Assembly (NCBI GenBank): GCA_020692355.1
Contig: JAIMKP010000001.1
Span: 62,001-126,000, forward strand
Reading direction: 5' to 3'
DNA from: Desulfosporosinus sp.
GTDB taxonomy: Bacteria > Bacillota > Desulfitobacteriia > Desulfitobacteriales > Desulfitobacteriaceae
Length of the DNA stretch: 64,000 nucleotides
Under the pieces are notes generated by a model. That model saw only the letters and a program-made list of their open reading frames with translations. It did not search any database and had not been told where the DNA came from. Every line of letters starts with the position of its first letter. Within the stretch, counting starts at the first letter, position 1. Positions 18,313 to 25,654 of this stretch are shown in pieces. The position numbers and the translations under genes are program-made.

Positions 18313-19392
18313 TTAATCAGGGAGCTCTATGTCTATTCCCCGTGAGATGAATTGCTGACTATCCCCTCTGCCCAGATCCACTTCAAAGCCCGCTGACTGA
18401 ATTCTTCGCTCTATGCAAAATCGGCAATCTTCTGGATGATCATCCACACAGATCTTATTTTCGTAAAGTTCGTATTGTTTTCTTACCGATGTAGGGGTAA
18501 TAATCGGCATAACAACATTGGCACCCACTTTCAAGGCCAGCTCCCTGCCTTGCGGATGCAGAGTGCCGAGTGCCGTCGTGGCCGGAATAAGGCTATCTGG
18601 AATGAGTAGCCGCGCCAGTGCCACCATCACCAACGCATCTTCAAGCGTTCCGCCCTTTTCCGCACCCAGGGGCGTCTCGCTATGAGGAATAAATGGTCCA
18701 ATCCCGATCATGTCCGGACGGAGTTCCTTTAAATATCGTAAGTCATCTGCCAAATCAGCAAATGTTTGTCCAGGAAGCCCCACCATAAACCCGGCTCCCA
18801 CTTGGTAGCCAAGGTTCTTCAAAGCGGTCAGGCAGGCCCGGCGATTATCAAAGCGCATCGTCGGGTGTAGCTTTTCATATAGTTCTTTCGAAGCCGTTTC
18901 GTGGCGCATCAGAAAGCGATCTGCACCAGCGGCAATGAGACTTTGATAGGTTTCCACTCCGCGCTCGCCGATAGATAACGTAATGGCTACCTCCGGATAA
19001 CGTCTCTTGATCGCGTGGAGTAGAGCAACGAGAATTCCCTCTGTATACCATAGATCTTCACCGCTTTGTAAAACAAACGTTCGATATCCCAATTGATACC
19101 CTTGGTCACAGCAGTCTAGGATTTCTTGCGGGGTTAACCGATAACGCTTCACCTTCGTATTGGAAGCTCGAATTCCGCAATACAGGCAATCCTGCCGGCA
19201 AATGTTCGAGAACTCGACAAGCCCTCTCAAGTAAACTTTATTCCCGTAATATACCTGTTTCGTCTTGAGTGCATTGTTAAAGAGGACCTCCCGCTCCTCA
19301 TGGGTTATGTTTTCTAAGAGATCCGTGATTTCCTCTTTTGTGAGATCGTTCGTTTGGTAGGCTTTCTCTAGTAAATAGTGCAAATTAACCAC
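18313..19392 (-). CDS. hydE: HydE-type radical SAM maturase of [FeFe]-hydrogenase
   Basis: Radical SAM enzyme (359 residues) with the 4Fe-4S motif CRQDCLYCGIR near residues 62-72 and the glycine-rich SAM segment VLQSGEDLWYTEG. The HydE-type C-terminus CVDDHPEDCRFCIERRIQSAGF can hold a second cluster. HydE makes part of the 2Fe subcluster of the H-cluster. Neither hydF, hydG nor a hydrogenase gene is in the window, so function rests on similarity; PylB- and BioB-like relatives share the fold but lack this exact pattern. It stands alone, with about 250 bp to yqeC and the palindromic repeat at 19574 upstream. Confidence 0.85.
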   Translation of the reverse strand: MVNLHYLLEKAYQTNDLTKEEITDLLENITHEEREVLFNNALKTKQVYYGNKVYLRGLVEFSNICRQDCLYCGIRASNTKVKRYRLTPQEILDCCDQGYQLGYRTFVLQSGEDLWYTEGILVALLHAIKRRYPEVAITLSIGERGVETYQSLIAAGADRFLMRHETASKELYEKLHPTMRFDNRRACLTALKNLGYQVGAGFMVGLPGQTFADLADDLRYLKELRPDMIGIGPFIPHSETPLGAEKGGTLEDALVMVALARLLIPDSLIPATTALGTLHPQGRELALKVGANVVMPIITPTSVRKQYELYENKICVDDHPEDCRFCIERRIQSAGFEVDLGRGDSQQFISRGIDIELPD

Positions 19393-19573
19393 AATACCAC
19401 TCCCTCCATCCTTCTTCCAATATTATCTTAGCCAGTGGGAATGGTTTATAAGGGCTCTCGGAAGTAATCCCTGGCATGTGGCTGTGCCTAGGTATTCAAA
19501 GCTTGGACCTTAACCCATGTGCCAAAGACATCTACCTTATCATATTGTATTTTCACCTTTTTCCAAACGCGCA

Positions 19574-19695
19574 TTCATCCAATCGTGAGACTCCTACTTC
19601 TACAAGTGGGAGTGGTACCTCGTACTTTGCTTCGGTGGGGGTAGACTCCCCCACCGAAGTCTCGATGTTCAACTTTAGTTGAACGAGTTCACTTC
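19574..19695. repeat. long palindromic repeat, copy 3
   Basis: Same architecture as copies 1 and 2 with paired differences. The third stem is GTTCAACT/AGTTGAAC in place of GTTCAGCT/AGCTGAAC, so both arms changed together. The first stem has ACTCCTACTT facing AAGTGGGAGT (G:U pair). The second stem CTTCGGTGGGGG/CCCCCACCGAAG is unchanged. Same subtype as copy 4 inside fabH. Confidence 0.95.
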
Positions 19696-19824
19696 AGAAA
19701 CGAATTCCATGAATTCTTCGCGCCTAATCTGTAATTGTTCCAGCGGTTTATCCAGCGCCGCAGCTATCCTAGCTAAAACACGGATGCCAGCCAGTTTCCC
19801 GTGCTCATCAAGCCCATCGTCCAT
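19675..19824 (-). CDS. short ORF ending inside palindromic repeat copy 3 (doubtful)
   Basis: A 49-codon frame starting at ATG 19824 (MDDGLDEHGKLAGIRVLARI) whose composition is helix-rich and protein-like. Its last residues (VNSFN) come from the repeat. There is no convincing Shine-Dalgarno. It may be the remnant of a longer gene cut by the repeat, or chance. I do not recognise it. Confidence 0.25.
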   Translation of the reverse strand: MDDGLDEHGKLAGIRVLARIAAALDKPLEQLQIRREEFMEFVSEVNSFN

Positions 19825-19869
19825 TCATACCGATGCTCTGTGGCTCAAGCGATCTATCGCTCTATCGCT

Positions 19870-21474
19870 CTATCGCTCCAGTGTCTGGTCGAAACTGCGA
19901 TATTGCAAAGCCTCTGCCACATACTCCGGGGTAATCGCCTTCACGTCGGCTAAATCGGCAATCGTGCGCGCCACCCTTAGGATCCGGTCATGGGCCCTCG
20001 CGCTCAGATGATAAAGCTGAAAGGCTCGGCGCAACAATCCTTGCGCGTCATCCGTTAAACGACAGTGTTCCTTGGTCTCGCGTGCCCCCATCTGGGCATT
20101 CGTGCGACTTTTCCCCAAACGAACCCACTGTCGGCTCCGCGCTGCCAACACGCGTTTTCTAACCTCTTTCGATGTTTCCCCGCCGCTAGGCTCCAATTCA
20201 TGATATTCCGGTCGCGGTACCTCAATCACGAGGTCAAAGCGATCAAGCAGCGGGCCGGAAATCCGAGCCCGATAATTTTGCACCTGCAGCGGGGTACAAC
20301 TGCACTGCTTCTGTTTATCTCCCAAATACCCACACGGACAGGGATTCATCGCGGCAATCACACTCAGATTCGCTGGATATTGCACACTCCCCTTTTGTCG
20401 GGTTAAGCTCACACTTCGATCTTCCAAGGGCTGCCGCAGCGCCTCCAAGACCTGACGGGGAAACTCAGGCAGTTCATCCAAAAACAAAACCCCATGGTTA
20501 GCCAGGCTCAGTTCTCCTGGCCGAAGTTCCTTTCCCCCGCCCACCATGCCTGTCAAAGTTGCGGTATGGTGCGGATGCCTAAAAGGTCGCTCGACCATTA
20601 ACTGGCCATTCATCTTTAACAGCCCGGCTGCACTGTAAAGCTGGGTCACTTCCATGCTCTCTTGTTCACTCAAGAGCGGCAGGATACCCGGGTAAGCCTT
20701 GGCTAAAAGCGTCTTCCCCGAACCCGGCGGCCCCACCAAGAGTACATTATGCCCCCCTGCAGCCGCGATTTCCAAAGCCCGCTTTGCTTGGTGCTGGCCG
20801 CAGATATCCTGCCAATCCACCCCCGGTTCGGCGGAACTCACATCAGACACCTTAGGCAGAGGATACTCCTCAAATCCTCCTCCCACCTGCAAAACCCGGG
20901 TCAGCTCAACAAGCGTCGCCGCCGTGAAACTCTGTAGCCGCTTCACTAGGTGCGCCTCAGCTAAATTTTCCGGAGCTACAATCAGCCGAAACGATCTATC
21001 TCCTGCCATTTCAGCCTGATCCACGTCCGAAACGCCCACTTCTACAAGTGGGCGTTCATAAACGAGTTCACTTTTTGCCCACGAGGCATCAAGGGACAAG
21101 GCCATGGTCAACACCCCTGGCACGGGGCGCAAAACCCCTTCCAAAGAAAGTTCACCGATAAAGGCATACCGGCTCACTGTCGCTTGCTCCAATGCGCCAA
21201 CAGCCGTCAAGATCCCGATAGCGATGGCTAGATCAAACCCTGAGCCCTCTTTGCGCAAATCGGCCGGAGCTAAGTTGACCGTCACCCGCTGCAGAGGAAA
21301 CTCAAATCCCGAATTACGCAAAGCCGAGCGTACCCGATCCCGTGACTCCCGCACGGTAACCGTAGGAAGACCCACGATATCAAAGGCCGGTAGGCCATTA
21401 GCAACATCCACCTCAACCCGCACAGGATAGGCTTCCATTCCGACAAGCGCAACCGCCCAAACTGCTGCAAACAA
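19870..21474 (-). CDS. comM: YifB/ComM family AAA+ ATPase carrying an in-frame palindromic-repeat peptide
   Basis: Mg-chelatase-like AAA+ ATPase (534 residues). The N-terminal Lon-type domain starts with VEVDVANGLPAFDIVGLP. Walker A GPPGSGKTLLAK is near 250, LDELPEFPRQVLEALRQPLE carries Walker B, and a four-Cys zinc loop CPCGYLGDKQKQCSC is near 381. ComM is a branch-migration helicase used in DNA integration during transformation. Residues about 134-150 ([19 protein letters not shown]) have no counterpart I know in the family and coincide with the short palindromic repeat at 21021-21072, inserted in frame in the N-terminal domain. In many Firmicutes yifB lies near yraN and rnhB, as it does here. 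Confidence 0.92.
   Translation of the reverse strand: MFAAVWAVALVGMEAYPVRVEVDVANGLPAFDIVGLPTVTVRESRDRVRSALRNSGFEFPLQRVTVNLAPADLRKEGSGFDLAIAIGILTAVGALEQATVSRYAFIGELSLEGVLRPVPGVLTMALSLDASWAKSELVYERPLVEVGVSDVDQAEMAGDRSFRLIVAPENLAEAHLVKRLQSFTAATLVELTRVLQVGGGFEEYPLPKVSDVSSAEPGVDWQDICGQHQAKRALEIAAAGGHNVLLVGPPGSGKTLLAKAYPGILPLLSEQESMEVTQLYSAAGLLKMNGQLMVERPFRHPHHTATLTGMVGGGKELRPGELSLANHGVLFLDELPEFPRQVLEALRQPLEDRSVSLTRQKGSVQYPANLSVIAAMNPCPCGYLGDKQKQCSCTPLQVQNYRARISGPLLDRFDLVIEVPRPEYHELEPSGGETSKEVRKRVLAARSRQWVRLGKSRTNAQMGARETKEHCRLTDDAQGLLRRAFQLYHLSARAHDRILRVARTIADLADVKAITPEYVAEALQYRSFDQTLER
21021..21072. repeat. short palindromic repeat inside yifB (in frame)
   Basis: Stem arms ACGCCCACTT/AAGTGGGCGT with loop CTAC, preceded by CCACGTCCG and followed by ACGAGTTCACT. 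Compared with the long copies, the stem's second base pair is changed on both sides (T:A to G:C), preserving pairing. It encodes [17 protein letters not shown] in the yifB frame. Confidence 0.92.
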
Positions 21475-21595
21475 ACCGCTCCCCCCTTTAAGGGGAGTAT
21501 TTCGACTAATATTGCTTTATTCCTGCTCCCTATCCCTTGCGATCATCCACTTTCTATCGCCTCGCTAACCACTTTCACCGCTTTACCATCTTTCT

Positions 21596-23458
21596 TCATG
21601 TCGCCGTTCGGTTGCTGTGCGGAATCTCCACCCAAAAGATTGTCCCTTTCCCCACTTCGCTTTCCACCTTCACAGTTCCGCCATGTGCTTCCACGATCTG
21701 CTTGACGATGGCGAGGCCTAGGCCCATGCCGCCTTCTTTGCGTGACCGGGCTTTGTCGACACGATAAAAGCGCTCAAAAATATGTCGTAAGGCGTCTGTC
21801 GGAATCCCTTCTCCTTCATCGCGCACCATAAAGCGAACGTTGTCTTCCCGATTTGTCGCCTCTACCATGATTGCCTGTCCACTTGGCGTATGACGTAAAG
21901 CGTTATCTATAAGGTTGATGAACACCTGCAGCAAACGATCCCTGTCCGCCTCGATCTCTCCCGTGCCGGGCAGAATCCGCAGCTGAACCCCTAAGTCGCT
22001 CGCTTTTCCCTGGAAGCGCTGGTTCAGATCCTGCATGAATTCTGAGAGCGAGAGCGTAGTCCACTGCAGCGCCAGCTTTTGCTCCAAGCGATTAATTTCT
22101 TGCAGGCTTTGAACCAAGCGGGCCAGCCGCTTGCTTTCATCCAAAACCAAGTTGATATGCTCCCCCTCTTCCTCCGGAGGGATCACCCCATCTTGAATCG
22201 CTTCCAAATACCCTTGAATAAGGTGCAAGGGGGTACGTAGCTCATGGGTGACGCTGGCAAGAAAATCACGCCGCTCTTTTTCCGCGCGCAAGGAGGCAGT
22301 TACATCCCGAAGAACGAAGACATTGCCCCGAACTCCACCGCTGTCCGCCAAGGAAGCAACCCCAACTTGCAGAATCTGGGTACCCAGGGTGAGTGTCTCA
22401 ACCTCGGCATTACTCTCCTCTATACCTGCACCTTCTCCTGGGGTAACGCCGTCTTCGCGCCGTTTCTTGGCTACCAATTTTTGTAGGAAAGCCAGCACTT
22501 CTTCTTTACGGCCAAGTCTTTCGCGCTCATCTTCCGTCCAGAGCGCTTGTGCCGGATCATTGGCATAAACAAGTTCCCCCTCAGGCCCCAGCATGATCAC
22601 CGCATCGCTTATCCCTTCGACGATCCCTTCGAGTAGATTCTTCTCTTCCGAAAGCCAAGTGACATGGTTGCGCAGGCTCTCTCCCATCGAGTTGAGGGTA
22701 AAAGCCAGCTCTCCAAGTTCGTCGCGGCTCGTTACACCCACAATCGGGTTAAAATCTCCTTCAGCCATCCGCTTGGCCGCCCGCTGCATCAACCCCAAAG
22801 GCCTTGTCATCTGCCGGGCGAGGATTAAGCTCACCAATGTCGCCAGTGCAATCGCCAAAAGAGAGGCATAGAGAATCAAGCGGCGAAAGGTATTGATGCT
22901 CTCCTGGATAGGTACAGTTGAACTCCCCAGGAGCACCACTCCTGAAACTGCATTGCTCCCGATCGGGGCTGCCGCGATCAGCATCGTCTGACCATTTCCA
23001 TTCGTGGGCAAGGCTTTTATCGAAAGGGTATGCCCGGAGAGTACCTGCAAAAGATTTTCCGCACTGAAGAAATCCGTGGGTTTGGAAACCCGGCCCCATC
23101 CTCCCATAGGGCCTCCCATCCCTCCCCAGCCCAGTCCTCCCCGCGGTCCGTTGCCAAAGGTTGCCCCCATGACGGCTAAGGGATCACCCGTTGCATCCAG
23201 GATCACGAGCTGGGTGCCGCTCGTGAGCTTCGCCGTCTGGGCAGTAGCCAGTCGCTGCGGCCAATCTGGGAGCGGTGCGATTTGAGTCGCAATATCCGTG
23301 GCTTCCGTGCGCAAAGCATCCAGCTTCTGTTGTAAATAAAAATCCCCAAAGAGCCAGGTAATGGTAAGTCCCAAGCCACCCAGCACCGTCAAGATGAGGA
23401 GGGTCATTGCGATCCATAATTTTATCGATAAGCTCAAAGGGCGCTTAAATTTAAACAT
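21596..23458 (-). CDS. membrane sensor histidine kinase (HAMP-PAS-HisKA-HATPase)
   Basis: A 620-residue kinase. TM1 lies near residues 12-35; the extracellular sensor near 36-185; TM2 near 186-210; then HAMP, a PAS domain (VEGISDAVIMLGPEGELVYAN) and HisKA with the phospho-acceptor His in SVTHELRTPL near 406. The ATPase domain has the N box NLIDNALRHTP near 522 and G boxes DEGEGIP and GMGLGLAIV. The sensor contains a Gly/Met/Trp-rich stretch near residue 110-127 (GPRGGLGWGGMGGPMGGWGR), unusual and possibly metal- or surface-interacting. It follows its response regulator with two bases between them, so they are one operon. The signal is unknown; architecture resembles PhoR/VicK-type kinases. 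Confidence 0.9.
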   Translation of the reverse strand: MFKFKRPLSLSIKLWIAMTLLILTVLGGLGLTITWLFGDFYLQQKLDALRTEATDIATQIAPLPDWPQRLATAQTAKLTSGTQLVILDATGDPLAVMGATFGNGPRGGLGWGGMGGPMGGWGRVSKPTDFFSAENLLQVLSGHTLSIKALPTNGNGQTMLIAAAPIGSNAVSGVVLLGSSTVPIQESINTFRRLILYASLLAIALATLVSLILARQMTRPLGLMQRAAKRMAEGDFNPIVGVTSRDELGELAFTLNSMGESLRNHVTWLSEEKNLLEGIVEGISDAVIMLGPEGELVYANDPAQALWTEDERERLGRKEEVLAFLQKLVAKKRREDGVTPGEGAGIEESNAEVETLTLGTQILQVGVASLADSGGVRGNVFVLRDVTASLRAEKERRDFLASVTHELRTPLHLIQGYLEAIQDGVIPPEEEGEHINLVLDESKRLARLVQSLQEINRLEQKLALQWTTLSLSEFMQDLNQRFQGKASDLGVQLRILPGTGEIEADRDRLLQVFINLIDNALRHTPSGQAIMVEATNREDNVRFMVRDEGEGIPTDALRHIFERFYRVDKARSRKEGGMGLGLAIVKQIVEAHGGTVKVESEVGKGTIFWVEIPHSNRTAT

Positions 23459-23460
23459 CC

Positions 23461-24150
23461 TTACTGTGCCCCCGGATCAAATTTGTACCCAACCCCCCAG
23501 ACCGTGGCAATCATGGCCTTGGCCTGGGGTTCACTCATCTTTTCTCTTAATTTCTTAATATGTGTATCAACGGTGCGCGCATCCCCGTAGAAATCATAAC
23601 CCCACACCGTCTCCATCAGCTGTTCCCGTGAAAAGACCCGCCCAGGATTCTTGGCGAGAAAATAGAGAAGCTCAAATTCGCGTGGCGTCAAGCCAATCGG
23701 CGATTGGTCAACACTGACCAGGTGCTTCTCTTTATTGATCACAAGCCGCCCGTAAACTAGATCTTTTTCCTCATTCGCCGCAGCACCTCCGCCTGAACGG
23801 CGCAGCAAAGCTTTGACGCGTGCGACCAATTCGCGGGTGCTGAAGGGTTTTACTAAATAATCGTCGGCTCCTAATTCGAATCCCAAAATCCGATCAAACT
23901 CTTCCCCCCTAGCCGTCAGGAAAATGATCGGGACATTGGACGTCTCCCGGATTTCCCGGCACACCCGCCAACCATCAATTTCCGGCATCATCAAATCCAC
24001 AATGAGGAGGGAATACGTTCCGGTGTGAAACTTCTCCAAGGCCACGCGCCCATTTTCCGCCTCTGCAACCTCATATCCTTCTCTCACAAGGTACATACGC
24101 ACGAGACTGCGAATCTTCTCTTCATCATCGACAATGAGAATGGGATCCAT
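23461..24150 (-). CDS. OmpR/PhoB family response regulator
   Basis: A 229-residue two-domain regulator. The receiver starts MDPILIVDDEEKIRSLV with the acidic pair; the phospho-acceptor Asp is in LLIVDLMMPEIDGW near 53, with Thr in IFLTARGEE and Lys in YLVKPF. The C-terminal winged helix (LTPREFELLYFLAKNPGRVFSREQL...VDTHIKKLREK) is OmpR type. I start it at ATG 24150; the frame continues upstream without a good start. It is phosphorylated by the adjacent kinase (21596-23458). Targets cannot be named from the window. Confidence 0.93.
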   Translation of the reverse strand: MDPILIVDDEEKIRSLVRMYLVREGYEVAEAENGRVALEKFHTGTYSLLIVDLMMPEIDGWRVCREIRETSNVPIIFLTARGEEFDRILGFELGADDYLVKPFSTRELVARVKALLRRSGGGAAANEEKDLVYGRLVINKEKHLVSVDQSPIGLTPREFELLYFLAKNPGRVFSREQLMETVWGYDFYGDARTVDTHIKKLREKMSEPQAKAMIATVWGVGYKFDPGAQ

Positions 24151-24266
24151 CGAACCAACTCCCCCTATTTGTTTCTTTAACAAACATACCATATTTCTTT
24201 GATCAATTTGTGAACGATTCACGCTAAAACTCAGAACATTGCCTAGCACCTGAGAACCCCTGCTCC

Positions 24267-24641
24267 CTATAAGGCCCCTTTCAACCAGCGAGCCAGCGGC
24301 TCTCCATGCTCCCAATGCACGGCCACCACATCAAAGCGCAAAGCGGGGTAGTTCCTGTAGCCCATCCCTTTGAGGTAATAATCCGCAACCTGTTTCAATT
24401 TCTGCTGCTTCCGTAGTGTCACACTTTCCTCACCCCAGCCCAAGCGTCCCGAACTTCGGCTGCGCACCTCGACGAACACCAGGATCTCCCCATCCTGGGC
24501 GATAATATCAATCTCCCCCAAAGAACAGCGGTAATTCCGTTCCAGAATCTCAAGCTTTGCCTCGGCTAGAAACCGTGCTGCAAACGCTTCGCCCGCCAAT
24601 CCCAAACTCCGCTTCCTCTTCCCTAAACTCCCATCCTTCAT
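24267..24641 (-). CDS. yraN: YraN family (UPF0102) nuclease-fold protein
   Basis: Small protein (124 residues) of the YraN/UPF0102 family, a restriction-endonuclease-like fold. Conserved GLAGEAFAARFLAEAKLEILERNYR is followed by the catalytic-type GEIDIIAQDGEILVFVEVRSRSS. Its role is unknown; in many bacteria it lies between rnhB and yifB/comM. Here that arrangement is broken by about 11 kb holding the nuo operon and a toxin-like locus, and a two-component system separates it from yifB. Confidence 0.88.
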   Translation of the reverse strand: MKDGSLGKRKRSLGLAGEAFAARFLAEAKLEILERNYRCSLGEIDIIAQDGEILVFVEVRSRSSGRLGWGEESVTLRKQQKLKQVADYYLKGMGYRNYPALRFDVVAVHWEHGEPLARWLKGAL

Positions 24642-24890
24642 CCGGATGCCAGCCTTTCTTAGCTTATCCCAAAAGCCATTTCTATCCTTATCTTGTTCGT
24701 CCTTTTTTCGCTAAACCCTTTTTTACTTGAACCTCTCCACGACTGAAGTCGCGGGATTCAGGAGAACCCCGAAGCCCCAGCCGCTTCATTGATTCCTGTC
24801 TCATCGTCTTCGGCCCCCATTGCGGGATAGGTCTTACAAAGACTCAAGCAGGCTATCCCCGCAGTTCCTGCGGTTCATCTTGATCGATAA

Positions 24891-24949
24891 GGTCAGGGGA
24901 CACACCTCCTCATTAAGAAAACTCTCGAGTGGCTCGGAGGAATGTCCCC
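24891..24949. repeat. REP-like GGGACA/TGTCCC element inserted in the TnpB relic
   Basis: Starts GGTCAGGGGACACACCT and ends GGAGGAATGTCCCC; the ends pair as GGGGACA/TGTCCCC. The same ends occur at 35463-35526 and 37313-37361, but the middle differs. It interrupts the tnpB reading frame, so it moved in after the element arrived. Elements with such ends are often linked to REP-associated transposases, none of which is in this window. Confidence 0.8.
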
Positions 24950-25153
24950 ATTGGACACTGCCAATATCCGCAGGCCCTCATGGAGAATATTGAGGGCCGC
25001 GTTCTCATCGCGGTCATGGATTGTTCGGCAAACGGGACATTGCCATGAGCGCACGTCCAGCGTTAACATGGGCACCTTGTGTCCGCAGTTATGACAAGTT
25101 TTCGTGGACGGGTAGAACGGGTCTACCACTGACACTATCCATGAGGCTTGCAT
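24893..25153 (-). pseudogene. tnpB: TnpB (OrfB) C-terminal fragment
   Basis: 86 codons showing the zinc-ribbon and last catalytic segment of TnpB: TCHNCGHKVPMLTLDVRSWQ followed by CPVCRTIHDRDENAALNIL, where the two CxxC pairs bind zinc and the Asp in HDRDENAALN is the third RuvC residue. The N-terminal two thirds are missing and the C-terminus is replaced by repeat sequence, so it is not functional as a nuclease. Confidence 0.85.
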
Positions 25154-25388
25154 ATTTTCTGGTCTCAGGAGTATAATGAATTAAGAGAACGCGATGTGCT
25201 TCGAACACTCGCGTTCCTCGGTACAACGAACCGCAGTTAGGCGGCCATGATAGGTGATCAAGAAAAAGTAACCTTTTCCTTGCGAGTGGGGTTACTTTTT
25301 TTAGTATTTCAATGACGAATTTCAGTACCGCAACGATCAATGTCGCTATGGACATAACGATTTGCGCCGCTTTTTGGCACTTATCCAT
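25089..25388 (-). CDS. type I toxin-like small membrane peptide with lost stop codon
   Basis: ATG 25388 follows GGAAAGGAGGTGAAG, a strong Shine-Dalgarno, and a promoter TTGACC-17-TATAAT. The first 31 residues (charged MDKCQK start, hydrophobic IVMSIATLIVAVLKFVIEIL, then KK) look like the short holin-like toxins of Firmicutes (TxpA/YonT/Hol-Tox kind), one membrane helix plus a basic tail. In such loci the stop usually falls just before the terminator stem. Here the frame reads ATA CTA AAA AAA and passes through the terminator for another 68 codons to 25089. A one-base shift in the A-run would restore a TAA at once, so a recent frameshift is likely. Whether any toxic peptide is made is uncertain. 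Confidence 0.6.
   Translation of the reverse strand: MDKCQKAAQIVMSIATLIVAVLKFVIEILKKVTPLARKRLLFLDHLSWPPNCGSLYRGTRVFEAHRVLLIHYTPETRKYASLMDSVSGRPVLPVHENLS
25148..25177 (+). promoter_or_regulatory. promoter of the antisense RNA opposite the toxin-like gene
   Basis: Plus strand TTGCAT (25148-25153), 18 bp, TATAAT (25172-25177). The -10 box is perfect. It points toward the 3' end of the toxin-like gene on the other strand, as in txpA/ratA-type loci. It lies at the junction with the TnpB relic. Confidence 0.6.
25184..25302 (+). ncRNA. candidate antisense antitoxin RNA (RatA-like)
   Basis: Inferred transcript from the promoter at 25148-25177 to the bidirectional terminator stem AGTAACC/GGTTACT (25267-25296) with TTTTTTT after it. 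It would be about 120 nt, fully complementary to the 3' part of the toxin-like mRNA. It contains an internal hairpin (GAACACTCGCGTTC). The layout copies that of known type I antitoxins of Firmicutes such as RatA; the RNA itself is inferred. Confidence 0.55.
25267..25302. terminator. bidirectional terminator shared by toxin-like mRNA and antisense RNA
   Basis: Stem AGTAACC...GGTTACT with A-runs on the left and T-runs on the right, so it would end transcription on both strands. Confidence 0.75.
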
Positions 25389-25454
25389 CTCAGCTTCACC
25401 TCCTTTCCGGAGGTTTAGCCGCCCACCCTGCCCTATCTCATTGTACCTGTCATA

Positions 25455-25483
25455 ATTATAAGGTAATACCACAATTTGGTCAA
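25455..25483 (-). promoter_or_regulatory. sigma-A promoter of the toxin-like gene
   Basis: Minus strand TTGACC (25478-25483), 17 bp, TATAAT (25455-25460); nearly consensus. The transcript would start near 25448, giving a leader of about 60 nt. Confidence 0.75.
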
Positions 25484-25544
25484 ATCTACCAAGCTTGTTC
25501 GTGGAACATTCCCTGCCCCAACACACCCGCGCAACATGCAAGAA

Positions 25545-25570
25545 GGGCTCCCAACTTTCGTCGGGAGCCC
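25545..25570 (-). terminator. terminator after the nuo operon
   Basis: Stem GGGCTCCC/GGGAGCCC (25545-25552, 25563-25570) located 85 bp after the nuoN stop. The plus-strand side has CCCCTTTT and the minus side a weaker CTTCTTG, so it may work in both directions. Confidence 0.6.
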
Positions 25571-25654
25571 CTTTTGATCAGATTTTTGCTGCCCAAGCCG
25601 TGCTTCGGAGGGGTTCGCGGGAAATCCCCAAATCAGGGAACGGCACACGAGCAC

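Larger units (their letters stand above)
24725..25153 (-). mobile_element. IS200/IS605-type element relic (TnpB 3' part plus right end)
   Basis: The minus strand carries the last third of a tnpB gene and then about 170 bp ending in CCCGCGACTTCAGTCGTGGAG, a hairpin (GACTTCAGTC) typical of IS605-group right ends. The TnpB tail CGDSL is recognisable after position 24890 but separated from the rest by a 60 bp repeat insertion (24891-24949). The region 24725-24890 is where the guide-type (omega) RNA of an intact TnpB element would lie. No tnpA or left end is seen. Confidence 0.7.

Noticed and set aside
25433-25654. Small ORFs between nuoN and the toxin-like gene
   Set aside because: They overlap the promoter and terminator of the toxin-like locus, have no ribosome site and no recognisable features.
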